A stretch of 64,000 bases of DNA from Paenibacillus sp. PAMC 26794. Its GTDB lineage: Bacteria > Bacillota > Bacilli > Paenibacillales > Paenibacillaceae. Under the pieces are notes generated by a model. The model ran no database searches and had not been told where the DNA came from. It worked only from the letters and a program-made list of their open reading frames with translations. Shown here piece after piece: positions 25,537 through 33,980 of this stretch (within the stretch, counting starts at the first letter, position 1; every line of letters starts with the position of its first letter). Both the position numbers and the translations under genes were made by a program. Location: assembly GCF_000316035.1 (NCBI RefSeq), contig NZ_ANHX01000055.1, forward strand, positions 119,550 through 183,549, written 5' to 3'.

Positions 25537-27315
25537 TTAATCCTGCCCCTTCCATTTTAACATCGCCACCGATTCCACATGCACCGTATGCGGGAACATA
25601 TCCACCGGCGTTACCTCCACGGTGCGATAGCCGCCATCTTCCAACACACGAAGATCACGTGCCAGCGTACTCGGATTACAACTCACGTAAACCACGCGTT
25701 CCGGCTTCATCTCCAGGATGGTATCGAGCAAACGCGGGTCGCAGCCTTTTCGTGGTGGGTCGACAACGATGACGTCAGCTTCGATGCCTTGTTCTTTCCA
25801 GCGCGGGATGACGTCCTCAGAGGCACCAACTTCGAACTTGACGTTGCGCATCTCGTTCAATAGAGCATTGCTACGCGCATCCTCAATCGCTTCGGGCACA
25901 ATCTCTACCCCGTACACCTGATCTGCATGCTGTGCCAGGAAAAGAGAGATCGTTCCGATGCCGCAATAGGCATCAATTACCGTCTCTTTACCGCTCAGTC
26001 CTGCGTACTCTACGGTCTTCCCATACAGCACTTCCGTCTGCACTGGATTCACCTGATAGAACGAACGCGCCGAGATCGCAAACTGCACATCACCGATATA
26101 ATCATAAATTACATCACGGCCCCACAGGACGCGGGTCTCATCGCCAAAGATGACGTTGGTCTGTTTCTTGTTCACGTTCTGGCAGATGCTTGCCACATGC
26201 GGAATCGCTTCACGGATACTGCCAATCCATTCGTCTTTGTACGGAATGTCTCGACCATTGGTGACCAGAACAAGCATCATCTCGCCTGTACGGAATGCCT
26301 TCTTGACGACAACGTGACGCAGCAAGCCACGACCTGTCTCTTCGTTATATGCGCTAATTCCAAAATGACTGCCGATCTCCTTAACCTTCGCGACCACTTC
26401 GTCATTGTGTTCATGCTGAATGAGGCAGCTCTCCATATCGATGATGCGATGGCTTCCTTTAGCGTAAAAACCACCTACCAGACCACCCTCAGTAGCTCCA
26501 ATCGGCACCTGTGCCTTGTTCCGATATCGCCACGGCTCGTCCATACCCATCGTAGGGAGTACACGAATGCTCTTCTCCGTATCCTCTTCGTTCATGACAC
26601 CTTCGAGACGAAGTCGAATACGATTGCTGCCATTCATTTGTACTTCAGATGGAGCCAGTTCAGTCGTCTGATTCGCATCACCAACTGAAGCGTCATCCTG
26701 CACGCGCTGTTCGGCGCCCTCTTTATCATCCTGCGCATTGGATGCCAACGTCTCCGCATCCTCCACCATCACATTCAACTTGCCAATCCGCTGCAAATTA
26801 TCTACGACCAACTGGCGTTTCCACGCAAGCTGCCCGGCATAGCTCATATGCTGGATCTGGCAACCGCCGCACTGATCGTAGATCGGGCATGGCGCGGACA
26901 CACGATCCGGGCTTGCTTTCACGATCTCCAGCAGTTTGGCGTAGCCATACTGCTTCTTGGTTTTCATCACGCGTACACGTACTGTTTCACCTGGAAGCGC
27001 ACCCTGCACAAAGAGCGTGTATCCATTCGCACGACCTACACCCTCACCGTCATGATTCATGCCAATGATGTCGATGACGGTCTCTTCATTTTTGCTAACG
27101 GGCAGACCTTCGATTGGTGCAGATTCACGCGCTCTCCCCTTTGGACGAACGGCAGAAAGAGATGCGCCTTGTGGCCGCACCTCTTTTCCCTGCTGACGTG
27201 TAGATGGACGAGATGATTGACTTGGCTGACGGGACGCTGAAGCGTTCCCTTGCCCCTGAGAGGCAGCCGAATTCCGGCGGTTTTTTCCACGACCGCTGCG
27301 GTTCGTATTAGACAA
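25537..27315 (-). CDS. rlmD: 23S rRNA (uracil-C5)-methyltransferase, RlmD/RlmCD type
   Basis: A 592-residue SAM-dependent enzyme making m5U in 23S rRNA. Order: a basic Ser/Gln/Arg-rich tail (residues 1-75), TRAM domain (VIDIIGMNHDGEGVGRANG), iron-sulfur cysteines (CPIYDQCGGCQ), SAM site (DAYCGIGTISLFLA), VVDPPRKGCD, and the catalytic Cys in YVSCNPSTLARDL. An acidic insertion of about 50 residues (near 195-245) and the long basic tail make it longer than the usual 450-470. The start is TTG. Its 3' end is the insertion point of the island: a diverged copy of this 3' region lies 17.7 kb away at 7852-8248 in the same orientation. Confidence 0.92.
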   Translation of the reverse strand: MSNTNRSGRGKNRRNSAASQGQGNASASRQPSQSSRPSTRQQGKEVRPQGASLSAVRPKGRARESAPIEGLPVSKNEETVIDIIGMNHDGEGVGRANGYTLFVQGALPGETVRVRVMKTKKQYGYAKLLEIVKASPDRVSAPCPIYDQCGGCQIQHMSYAGQLAWKRQLVVDNLQRIGKLNVMVEDAETLASNAQDDKEGAEQRVQDDASVGDANQTTELAPSEVQMNGSNRIRLRLEGVMNEEDTEKSIRVLPTMGMDEPWRYRNKAQVPIGATEGGLVGGFYAKGSHRIIDMESCLIQHEHNDEVVAKVKEIGSHFGISAYNEETGRGLLRHVVVKKAFRTGEMMLVLVTNGRDIPYKDEWIGSIREAIPHVASICQNVNKKQTNVIFGDETRVLWGRDVIYDYIGDVQFAISARSFYQVNPVQTEVLYGKTVEYAGLSGKETVIDAYCGIGTISLFLAQHADQVYGVEIVPEAIEDARSNALLNEMRNVKFEVGASEDVIPRWKEQGIEADVIVVDPPRKGCDPRLLDTILEMKPERVVYVSCNPSTLARDLRVLEDGGYRTVEVTPVDMFPHTVHVESVAMLKWKGQD

Positions 27316-27932
27316 CGTACATTCACTTCTTTCTTCTTATATAGTACCCTGCCTATGCAGGCGAGGGAGAAATCTCTATTTTTCATTTTGTTCCCGATTC
27401 TAACGAACCTGGCACACCTTATTCACATCAAAAATAACGTTCCGAATTTCTAATGAACTTCAGAAACGTTATATCAAGTTCGGATGGTGTTTCCCGACCT
27501 TTTTCGGTCATTTTCTCCAAAATAACGATACTGAGATTCGTTAGATTCGCAACTTCGGCGATTTCGCCACATTAAGGCTTTCTGAGTTCGTTAGCCGCCA
27601 GCCGGCACTCGACCAAACTGTTACATTCAGCAAGATGTACCACATCGCAGTGCCATCGAACTAGACCAACACTTTTAACTTTCACTGTTCAATACTTCAC
27701 TGTTCGCTGTTCACGTTCACTCAATCACCACAATGTGCCCTGTATCAGCTCAACGCATGGTGACCACATGAGATTATACGCGATCCCACCGTACACAGCA
27801 ACTGGAAAATACACTTCCATCACGCCTTACGGCAGAGCTGGATCCAACTCTCCTCACCACTTGTGCGATGCTGTGCAACCACTACTTAGGCATCGTTAAC
27901 TTTAACGCAAGCGACCACATTCTCCGCCAAGT
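27316..27932. other. Long intergenic region with repeat element
   Basis: This holds the rlmD leader and the repeat described at 27396-27595. The remaining 27600-27932 shows no gene, terminator or recognised motif. Confidence 0.4.
27396..27595. repeat. Candidate interspersed palindromic repeat element
   Basis: Repeated short modules occur in opposing orientation: ATTCTAACGAACCT (27397-27410), TTTCTAATGAAC, then GAGATTCGTTAGATT and GAGTTCGTTAG (ending 27594). Two AACGTTAT-like cores (ATAACGTT and AACGTTAT) and an ATAACGAT lie between them. The layout looks like a non-coding repeat family rather than a gene. Confidence 0.5.
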
Positions 27933-28814
27933 TTAACGATACAACATCAGATGATGACGCAGATTCGTAAATGTAGCTGGCAATGTGCCGCCCAACTCTC
28001 CATCGAGGTTCAGTTGCACATAACCTGGCGACGTAACTTCCATATGACTCGTCTGGAAATGAACCACTTTTTTGTCGTTCAGATGCTCCCCACGCAGCGC
28101 GAGCGTTACGAGGCGGATCATATCAGCCAGATTACATTTGCGGACACCGATCACATCGAACAGACCATCATCAATGGTTGCACCTGGAGCCAGCTTCTCG
28201 AAACCACCGACCGAATTGGTATTGGCGATGAGGAATAACATGAATTCATCATGGATCTCTTCCTGACCGTCGGCACGAATAATCAGCTCCTGAGGAGACA
28301 GGCTCGCCATTTTCTCAATACCCTTCATATAATAGGCCAGTTGCCCAATCATCGTTTTCAGACGACTCGGCACTTCATAGGTCAATTCAGTTAATGAGCC
28401 GCCGCCGGCGATGTTGATAAAATATTTATCATTCGCTTTGCCCAGATCGAGCGGACGAAGCTGCTGGTTAATGACCAGATCCACGTAATCTTCCCACTGT
28501 CTCGGAATGCCGAGTGCACGTGCAAAATCATTCGTTGTTCCCAAAGGAAACACACCCAGCGGAGGACGGTTCTCCCGCTCAGCCATACCGTTAATAACCT
28601 CGTACAACGTGCCATCGCCACCAGCAGCAATAATCATGTCATATCCGCGCTCAATCGCAAGTTCAGCTTCCCGGGTTGCGTCTCCTTCACCCGTTGTTGC
28701 GTGACATGAAGCTTCAATACCACCTTGATCCAAACGCTGCAAAATATCAGCCAGACGTTTCTTCATTTCTTCCCGGCCTGAGGTCGGATTATATATTAAG
28801 CGAGCTTTTTTCAT
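27933..28814 (-). CDS. dgkB: Diacylglycerol kinase-type lipid kinase
   Basis: A 293-residue cytoplasmic lipid kinase of the DgkB/YegS/BmrU family. KKARLIYNPTSGRE opens the catalytic domain, GGDGTLYEVINGM is the nucleotide-binding signature, LGTTNDFARALG follows, and the C-terminal NLDGEL motif closes it. It phosphorylates diacylglycerol, returning it to phosphatidate for phospholipid and lipoteichoic acid turnover. The ATG at 28814 follows AGGTGG at good spacing; a GTG four codons earlier is possible. It stands alone. Confidence 0.88.
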   Translation of the reverse strand: MKKARLIYNPTSGREEMKKRLADILQRLDQGGIEASCHATTGEGDATREAELAIERGYDMIIAAGGDGTLYEVINGMAERENRPPLGVFPLGTTNDFARALGIPRQWEDYVDLVINQQLRPLDLGKANDKYFINIAGGGSLTELTYEVPSRLKTMIGQLAYYMKGIEKMASLSPQELIIRADGQEEIHDEFMLFLIANTNSVGGFEKLAPGATIDDGLFDVIGVRKCNLADMIRLVTLALRGEHLNDKKVVHFQTSHMEVTSPGYVQLNLDGELGGTLPATFTNLRHHLMLYR

Positions 28815-29339
28815 CTCATACGCCACCTATTCCACATTATCCATGAGTCTAAACGACCTCATATTCTTACGTTGCATCAGTCCACAAAAGGGAATATTTT
28901 TTACACAATAATGAACTTGCGTTAATGTTGCTCTAATCTTTCGTCTTACCTATATCTATGCATCAGGAATTCCGTCTCATGCCAAAGCCTTTAACTCCTA
29001 TCATATCATCAAATGTAAAGATGTCCTAGCCTGTAATGTATAAGTATATTTTAACATAACCGTGCCCACTAATCTGCCTATTACCCAATAAACCTCACGC
29101 ACCGCTCCTGAATCTTCCCCACTACCTTTTATGTAAAATAGTCTCATTAATCAACCATTCTGCCCGCTTGGACAGGAATTAGTCTTCAATTTCGATGATC
29201 TTCATCTGATTATGACATAGATATGCTACAAATTTACAAATCTTAAGATGAAAAGATAAATAACATAAACCTTTTTCCAATATAGTTTTAGTGAACCCTC
29301 AACTTAGCACCACATCATACCCTTGAAGGAGAAGTGTAA
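28815..29339. other. Divergent intergenic region
   Basis: This separates the dgkB and NLP genes. It is AT-rich and carries GAAGGAG directly before the NLP start, plus a 10-bp palindrome ATCTTAAGAT near 29243. No gene or clear regulator site is seen. Confidence 0.35.
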
Positions 29340-30056
29340 ATGAAAAAAATCGTGTTAATGCTCCTGGTCTTTCTTATGGCATGTATTCCTTGGGTCACCG
29401 TTGTTGAAGCGGCAGAAATCAATCATGATCAGGTTGTCGGATTCCAGGAAGTCTCACCAGTCACCGTAATGCAACAAGCAGCCAAACGTTTTCAGCCATT
29501 TTTGAAGGTCTATCATGGTTGTGTGCCTTTTCCCGCAGTGGATCAACAGGGCAATACCAGTGCTGGCTTGAATACATCCGGGTCATCGAATGGAAACTGT
29601 AGCTCAAGTACAGGACAGATCTACTCCCGTTCCGCCTGGCACAATGGGGTGTGGGCCATCATGTATTCGTGGTATTTCCCCAAAGACTCTCCTTCTTCCG
29701 GACTCGGCCATCGTCATGACTGGGAAGGAATCGTCGTGTGGGTAGATAATCCGGCAGCAGCCAATCCCCAAATTCTCTCCATTGCGTATTCCGGTCACGG
29801 CCAGTTCACCAACGTCACACCGAGCAATACCAATACACAAGGTAACCATCCGTTGATTTCCTATAATAGTACCTGGCCGCTGAACCATGAGCTTGGCGTT
29901 ACTAATGCTGTTGGCGGAACTCAGCCTTTAATCGGATGGGACGATCTGACTTCTGCGGCACGAAATGCACTCAACACGACAAACTTCGGTAGCGCCAACG
30001 TGCCTTTCAACGATAACAATTTTACCAACAATTTAAATAAGGCCTGGTTCAGATAA
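29340..30056 (+). CDS. Secreted NPP1/NLP family (necrosis- and ethylene-inducing-like) protein
   Basis: A 238-residue secreted protein. A signal peptide (KKIVLMLLVFLMACIPWV) ends near AEA-AEI at residues 25-26. The NLP hallmark heptapeptide GHRHDWE is at residues 123-129, and Cys61 and Cys87 can form the conserved disulfide. In plant-associated microbes NLPs bind sphingolipids of plant membranes and cause cytolysis; the His/Asp/Glu of the heptapeptide bind the needed metal ion and all are present. GAAGGAG precedes the ATG. It is a single gene closed by a strong terminator. Whether it is active on plants is untested. Confidence 0.92.
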   Translation: MKKIVLMLLVFLMACIPWVTVVEAAEINHDQVVGFQEVSPVTVMQQAAKRFQPFLKVYHGCVPFPAVDQQGNTSAGLNTSGSSNGNCSSSTGQIYSRSAWHNGVWAIMYSWYFPKDSPSSGLGHRHDWEGIVVWVDNPAAANPQILSIAYSGHGQFTNVTPSNTNTQGNHPLISYNSTWPLNHELGVTNAVGGTQPLIGWDDLTSAARNALNTTNFGSANVPFNDNNFTNNLNKAWFR

Positions 30057-30057
30057 A

Positions 30058-30097
30058 AAAATCCCCTTCAAGTGGCAGCTCACTTGAGGGGGATTTC
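30058..30097. terminator. Bidirectional intrinsic terminator
   Basis: The stem AATCCCC-TTCAAGTG pairs with CACTTGA-GGGGGATT around GCAGCT, with flanking A- and T-runs. Confidence 0.85.
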
Positions 30098-30150
30098 GTT
30101 ATGAAGTTATCGTAGTATCCCGGATACCTGTATCACTTCTTCAGCCAACC

Positions 30151-30567
30151 TCAAAATCCGATTTTTCTGCCTGCACGCAGCTGTTTGTACCAGAAATAGA
30201 CGGTGCAGCCTACACAATAACCCAGCAGCGCCGCGCTTGCAGCCGCGAGAAGCATGACGGAGAATACATAACCTGCGGCTACCCAGCCAAGCGAGAACGA
30301 GATGAGTGCCAGAGACAGGAAGAGCACGGCCAGAATATTGTTGAATCGCTGTAGCTCCACCGCCTGCGTCTCTGTACCTTTACCAGTCAACACAGCTTTC
30401 CCAATCTGCACAAACAGATTAAGCTTGCCACTGGAAGCCAGACCAACCACCTGAATGACCCACAGCGCTCCCAGAACTACAATTGGATTGAACACAAACG
30501 AGAGTAAAACAAATAATACAATACCGACCTGATTTGCTTTCACATAACGCATGGGCACTTCCCGCAT
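30151..30567 (-). CDS. DUF4395 family membrane protein
   Basis: A 138-residue protein with four hydrophobic segments (VGIVLFVLLSFVF, VVLGALWVIQVVGL, FNNILAVLFLSLALISF, VFSVMLLAAASAALLGY) and a terminal YCVGCTVYFW containing two cysteines, matching the DUF4395 pattern. The CxxC-like pair may be redox active or bind metal, which is inference. AAGGAG lies eight bases upstream of the ATG. The function is unknown. Confidence 0.75.
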   Translation of the reverse strand: MREVPMRYVKANQVGIVLFVLLSFVFNPIVVLGALWVIQVVGLASSGKLNLFVQIGKAVLTGKGTETQAVELQRFNNILAVLFLSLALISFSLGWVAAGYVFSVMLLAAASAALLGYCVGCTVYFWYKQLRAGRKIGF

Positions 30568-30638
30568 CTGTATATCTCCTTATCCCCATTTTATTAGTTG
30601 GTTTTATTGTAGTCGGTATTGGGTTAATGAGCAACACT

Positions 30639-31565
30639 TCATTTTAGGGGAGTAAAATCTCTTTTCAGCACATCCCAATGGGGAGTCGGGGTGCCTGTTA
30701 TCTTTTTCCAATCGTTAAATGCATTATTTAACGCCTCAATCTCTCCAAAAGAACCCGCGACCAGCTTATGAACCGGAAGCATGCTATAGATCTTCAACAG
30801 AAGGTACAACATCCGTTGATGCTTGCGAATCAATCTGCCCTGAATCTCCGGTATAATCGTTATGCCCATAGCTTCAAGAACGCTAAAGCCTTCATCCATC
30901 GCCCCAATCATATGTTGGATTTGCTTTCTGTTCCCGTCCAACTTGATCAACTCACGCTCCTCATTAAAGCTCACCGCATTAAGCATCAGAATGGGGATGA
31001 TATGGCTTTTCAGCCAGGCATCAATATCGCTCAGAACATTTAACTTGTATTTCACATGTTGGAAAGCTTGACCCAGCAAAGGTTTAAAGCCTATTTCACC
31101 GTCCAGACTACCGATCACCATTTGTCCGCTGCCTCCACCGACCGATAACATGCGGTCCTTTTCCCGCTTCCCTGCACTCACATGAAATCCAAACGCGACC
31201 TGTTTTGCTACCCTGCTGTTTTCCTCCAAAAAGTTCTGCATGCTTCGTGCATCTGCGTTGTTTCCCACAATCACAATATTGCTGCTCTGATTGTCTGCCA
31301 GAATAGGTAACACAGAAGGAAAATCATTATATTTCATGACAACAAAAATCAGATCATATTGGTCATCCACTTCCAACGTTCTGGCTACCCGAACCGGATC
31401 AACTGTCGTTTTGAATTGAAAAACATGCCGGATGACGATTCCATCCTTCTCCAGCTCCTCTGCCCGCTTCCCTCTAGCCAGAATGGTGACTTCATTGCCG
31501 CCGCGCACCAGAACATGCGCCAGTTGACTGCCCAAAATCCCCGCACCATACACTAATATCTTCAT
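30639..31565 (-). CDS. Ketopantoate reductase-like (PanE/ApbA family) oxidoreductase, second copy
   Basis: A 308-residue NADP-dependent enzyme with an intact Rossmann motif GAGILGSQLA and a VKYND catalytic-region stretch. It is the second such protein in this window and is also divergent from a TetR gene (31.7 kb), with strong inverted repeats in between. The two copies are clearly diverged, so this is not a recent duplication. The role of PanE-like enzymes paired with TetR in Firmicutes is not defined to my knowledge; true pantoate synthesis is less likely than detoxification or a specialised reduction. Confidence 0.82.
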   Translation of the reverse strand: MKILVYGAGILGSQLAHVLVRGGNEVTILARGKRAEELEKDGIVIRHVFQFKTTVDPVRVARTLEVDDQYDLIFVVMKYNDFPSVLPILADNQSSNIVIVGNNADARSMQNFLEENSRVAKQVAFGFHVSAGKREKDRMLSVGGGSGQMVIGSLDGEIGFKPLLGQAFQHVKYKLNVLSDIDAWLKSHIIPILMLNAVSFNEERELIKLDGNRKQIQHMIGAMDEGFSVLEAMGITIIPEIQGRLIRKHQRMLYLLLKIYSMLPVHKLVAGSFGEIEALNNAFNDWKKITGTPTPHWDVLKRDFTPLK

Positions 31566-31585
31566 TGGTTATCCCTCAATTTCAT

Positions 31586-31693
31586 ATTTTATCAATATTC
31601 GTTGCTTTATGAACATTTGTTGATAAAATAAGAGTATCAAAGCACCTACTGTGCTTCAATCGTTAAAATATCCGTTTTTGTTGAATAATCAAC
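31586..31693. promoter_or_regulatory. Candidate TetR operators between reductase and tetR
   Basis: ATTTTATCAA (31586-31595) and TTGATAAAAT (31620-31629) are exact 10-bp inverse arms spaced by 24 bp. A second, compact site GTTGA-ATAA-TCAAC lies at 31680-31693. They sit in the divergent promoter region, the expected place for TetR autoregulation. Confidence 0.55.
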
Positions 31694-31733
31694 GAATGAT
31701 TCCTTATTGTTGAAAACCATCATAGGAGGGGCC

Positions 31734-32303
31734 ATGGACAGACGAGTACTCAAGACACGAAAGGCGATAATTGAAGCTTTTGTGGGGTTACTGGAGGAAC
31801 AGAATTTCGAGCAAATTACGATAAACGATATTGCTGATCGGGCTAATGTAAACCGAGGAACCATCTATTTGCATTACGCTGACAAGTTCGACCTGTTGGA
31901 TCAATGCATTGAGACCTATTTGCAGCAGTTGTTGGATGCCTGTATGATCGAAAGCTCTACTACAACACCCGTTACGGCCAAGGATGCGTTGCTCCGAACC
32001 TTCTGCTATCTGGAACAACATGCCACAACCTATACCACACTTCTAACCAAAAAAGGTATTCCGGCATTCCGTAGTAAGTTGATGGGATTGTTGGTCCAGG
32101 GAGTGGAGGAACAGATGGATGCCTGTGGCATCCAGGAGGGTATGAAAAAAGAGATCACCATACAGTTTCTTGCTTCCGCTGCTGTGGGCCTCCTGGAGTG
32201 GTGGATTATGAATTCCATGCCTTATCCGGCCGAGGAGATCGTTGACCAATTAATAGGTTTACTGGAGCTACATCTGCAATTGCACGCACCCATTAATGGA
32301 TAA
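31734..32303 (+). CDS. TetR/AcrR family transcriptional regulator, second pair
   Basis: A 189-residue regulator. The helix-turn-helix ITINDIADRANVNRGTIYLHY spans about residues 25-45, followed by the YADKFDLLDQ exit and a C-terminal domain with LLEWWIMNSMPYP (TetR_C_33-like). The start at 31734 directly follows AGGAGGGGCC; the upstream ATG at 31707 lacks a ribosome binding site. It is divergent from a PanE-like reductase gene, mirroring the pair at 6-7.7 kb. Confidence 0.88.
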   Translation: MDRRVLKTRKAIIEAFVGLLEEQNFEQITINDIADRANVNRGTIYLHYADKFDLLDQCIETYLQQLLDACMIESSTTTPVTAKDALLRTFCYLEQHATTYTTLLTKKGIPAFRSKLMGLLVQGVEEQMDACGIQEGMKKEITIQFLASAAVGLLEWWIMNSMPYPAEEIVDQLIGLLELHLQLHAPING

Positions 32304-32336
32304 ACTAATCCTCGTTCAAGTGATCTACAACAAACA

Positions 32337-32362
32337 AAACCACGTCCTTCGACGTGGTTTGA
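32337..32362. terminator. Intrinsic terminator
   Basis: The stem AAACCACGTC / GACGTGGTTT with a CTTC loop is flanked by A and T tracts. It is placed between convergent tetR and chelatase genes. Confidence 0.8.
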
Positions 32363-32448
32363 TTGTTTATGAAGCTATGGAGTTCAAATCAATTGATGCG
32401 ACATCACTGCGAGCGATGTGATCACACACCTATGCCAAAGCGATCACT

Positions 32449-33234
32449 TCAAGAAGAAGCTTTAACTTCATTACATCTCTCCAGCAAAATCTGGATCTGA
32501 TGCTCCAACCACTGCCCAAGCAATGGATGTGGCAACAGTGTCTCACCGCTGTACACATAGTTCAGTTCCTGTAGCCGATCCGGAATCACCTTCCTCGTGA
32601 AATAACCGGCACTCAAAAACAGCGGCGCCACAATGACTCGGTTCCCCCGCTCTTCGCTCCAGTACTTCACTTTGTCGTACACACTCTCTGGATTCAGCAA
32701 TGCATAATCCGTATGGGCTACACCACTAACTTCCTGCACACGCTCTGCAAGGGAAGAAATTCCGGCTTCCCAACGCTCGCGAAAACCATCATGAATACTC
32801 CCATGGCCTACCAGCAGAATCGTTTCCTTCTCTGGTTGCTGAGACAACAATCGGACTTTGTCCCACACCATCACGGCAATATCCGGATCGTTATCCACCG
32901 GATAACCGAAGTGAACCCGAGCCTTCACATCGAACGGTTCCAGATCCGTTTCGCGATCAGGTGTTTCCTTTGCACCAATGGCATATTCAATTTCATCCAC
33001 ATGTGTACTCCCGGACGAAACAAATAGAGGCACGACCAGAATATCGGTTACGCCTTGTGCTTCCAGTCGGTCGATACCGTCCTGGATCAGGCGTCCTTCC
33101 ACAAGTTCAAGAAAACCGGCTTCAACCGGTAATGGAATAGGCAGATTCAACCGGGAGATCGCGTCATCGACGGATTCCACCCAGGTCTGCTCCTGTGAAC
33201 CGTGACTGATGATGAGTACACCCGGCTTCTTCAT
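32449..33234 (-). CDS. CbiX/SirB-type sirohydrochlorin chelatase family protein
   Basis: A 261-residue two-lobed chelatase. Each half carries a metal-chelating His: ISHGSQEQT near residue 11 in the N-terminal lobe and LLVGHGSIHDGF in the C-terminal lobe, with VVPLFVSSG and IVAPLFLSAGYFT as the matching strand-loop segments. SirB inserts iron into sirohydrochlorin to make siroheme; CbiX inserts cobalt for B12. No other tetrapyrrole genes are near, so the metal cannot be assigned. It lies next to yerC with a 1-bp gap, so they probably share a transcript. Confidence 0.85.
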   Translation of the reverse strand: MKKPGVLIISHGSQEQTWVESVDDAISRLNLPIPLPVEAGFLELVEGRLIQDGIDRLEAQGVTDILVVPLFVSSGSTHVDEIEYAIGAKETPDRETDLEPFDVKARVHFGYPVDNDPDIAVMVWDKVRLLSQQPEKETILLVGHGSIHDGFRERWEAGISSLAERVQEVSGVAHTDYALLNPESVYDKVKYWSEERGNRVIVAPLFLSAGYFTRKVIPDRLQELNYVYSGETLLPHPLLGQWLEHQIQILLERCNEVKASS

Positions 33235-33235
33235 G

Positions 33236-33526
33236 TTAGCGTCCCAGGCGTTCCAGCGTCATTTTATAACCATCATTGCCGTAATTCAGGCAGCGTTTCA
33301 CACGTGAAATTGTAGCTGTACTCGCACCTGTCTCTGCTTCAATCTGGTTATACGTATTGCCTTTACCCAACATACGAGCCACTTCCAGCCGCTGGGACAT
33401 GGATTGGATCTCGTTTACGGTGCAGAGGTCATCAAAGAAAACATAACACTCTTCAATATCTTTTAGCGTCAAAATAGCCTCGAATAGTTGTTCAATGCTT
33501 TTATCATTTAGCTTTTTCAGCTGCAT
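33236..33526 (-). CDS. yerC: YerC/YecD family TrpR-related protein
   Basis: A 96-residue DNA-binding protein with the TrpR-like helix-turn-helix. QRLEVARMLGKGNTYNQIEA followed by TGASTATISRVKRCLNYG matches the YerC family closely, including the N-terminal KLNDKSIEQLFEAILTL helix. YerC proteins are TrpR-fold proteins of uncertain target in Firmicutes. It is transcribed ahead of the chelatase gene with one base between them. Confidence 0.9.
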   Translation of the reverse strand: MQLKKLNDKSIEQLFEAILTLKDIEECYVFFDDLCTVNEIQSMSQRLEVARMLGKGNTYNQIEAETGASTATISRVKRCLNYGNDGYKMTLERLGR

Positions 33527-33980
33527 TTCATCATCATCCCCTAGCGGTTACTGTGTACCTACATTGTACTCACCCTGAGTTGGTATTTCAAGCGTTACCG
33601 ATTTCACGCACTACAGAATAAAAATACATGTTATCGCTTACAAATGGTACTATTGTCCTCCCCTCGCGTACATCGGGCGAATTTACCGTGCTATTTCCCA
33701 GTTTTCACCTGTATATATCCGATTACATATGTTGGATTTCAATCCTCCTAAATGTTACAATTTTGTGTCCAAACTGCATTTTACTCTTCGGGAACCTGCC
33801 ATCATACATGCGCCCAAATCCGCAAATATCCCGTTTTCCGGGATACCCGCCTACGCCGTCTCTCCGCGAATGACATACAGTATAACAAAAGGGAGTTCCA
33901 CAAGGGTCTATGATGTACATCTGTCATGCAACTCATGGAACGCAATTCCGAAATCCAACATAGAAGGAACGTGATCGTTC
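33527..33980. other. Divergent intergenic region with one strong hairpin
   Basis: It contains TATCCCG (33827-33833) and CGGGATA (33839-33845), a perfect 7-bp stem with a TTTTC loop, roughly 300 bp ahead of yerC. No known riboswitch consensus is recognised and no gene is seen. Confidence 0.4.

Noticed and set aside
25927..26688. Plus-strand 253-codon frame opposite rlmD
   Set aside because: Antisense shadow without a ribosome binding site; rlmD motifs are unambiguous on the other strand.
33723..33920. 65-codon minus-strand frame upstream of yerC
   Set aside because: No ribosome binding site or family similarity; it overlaps the hairpin region and looks like chance.
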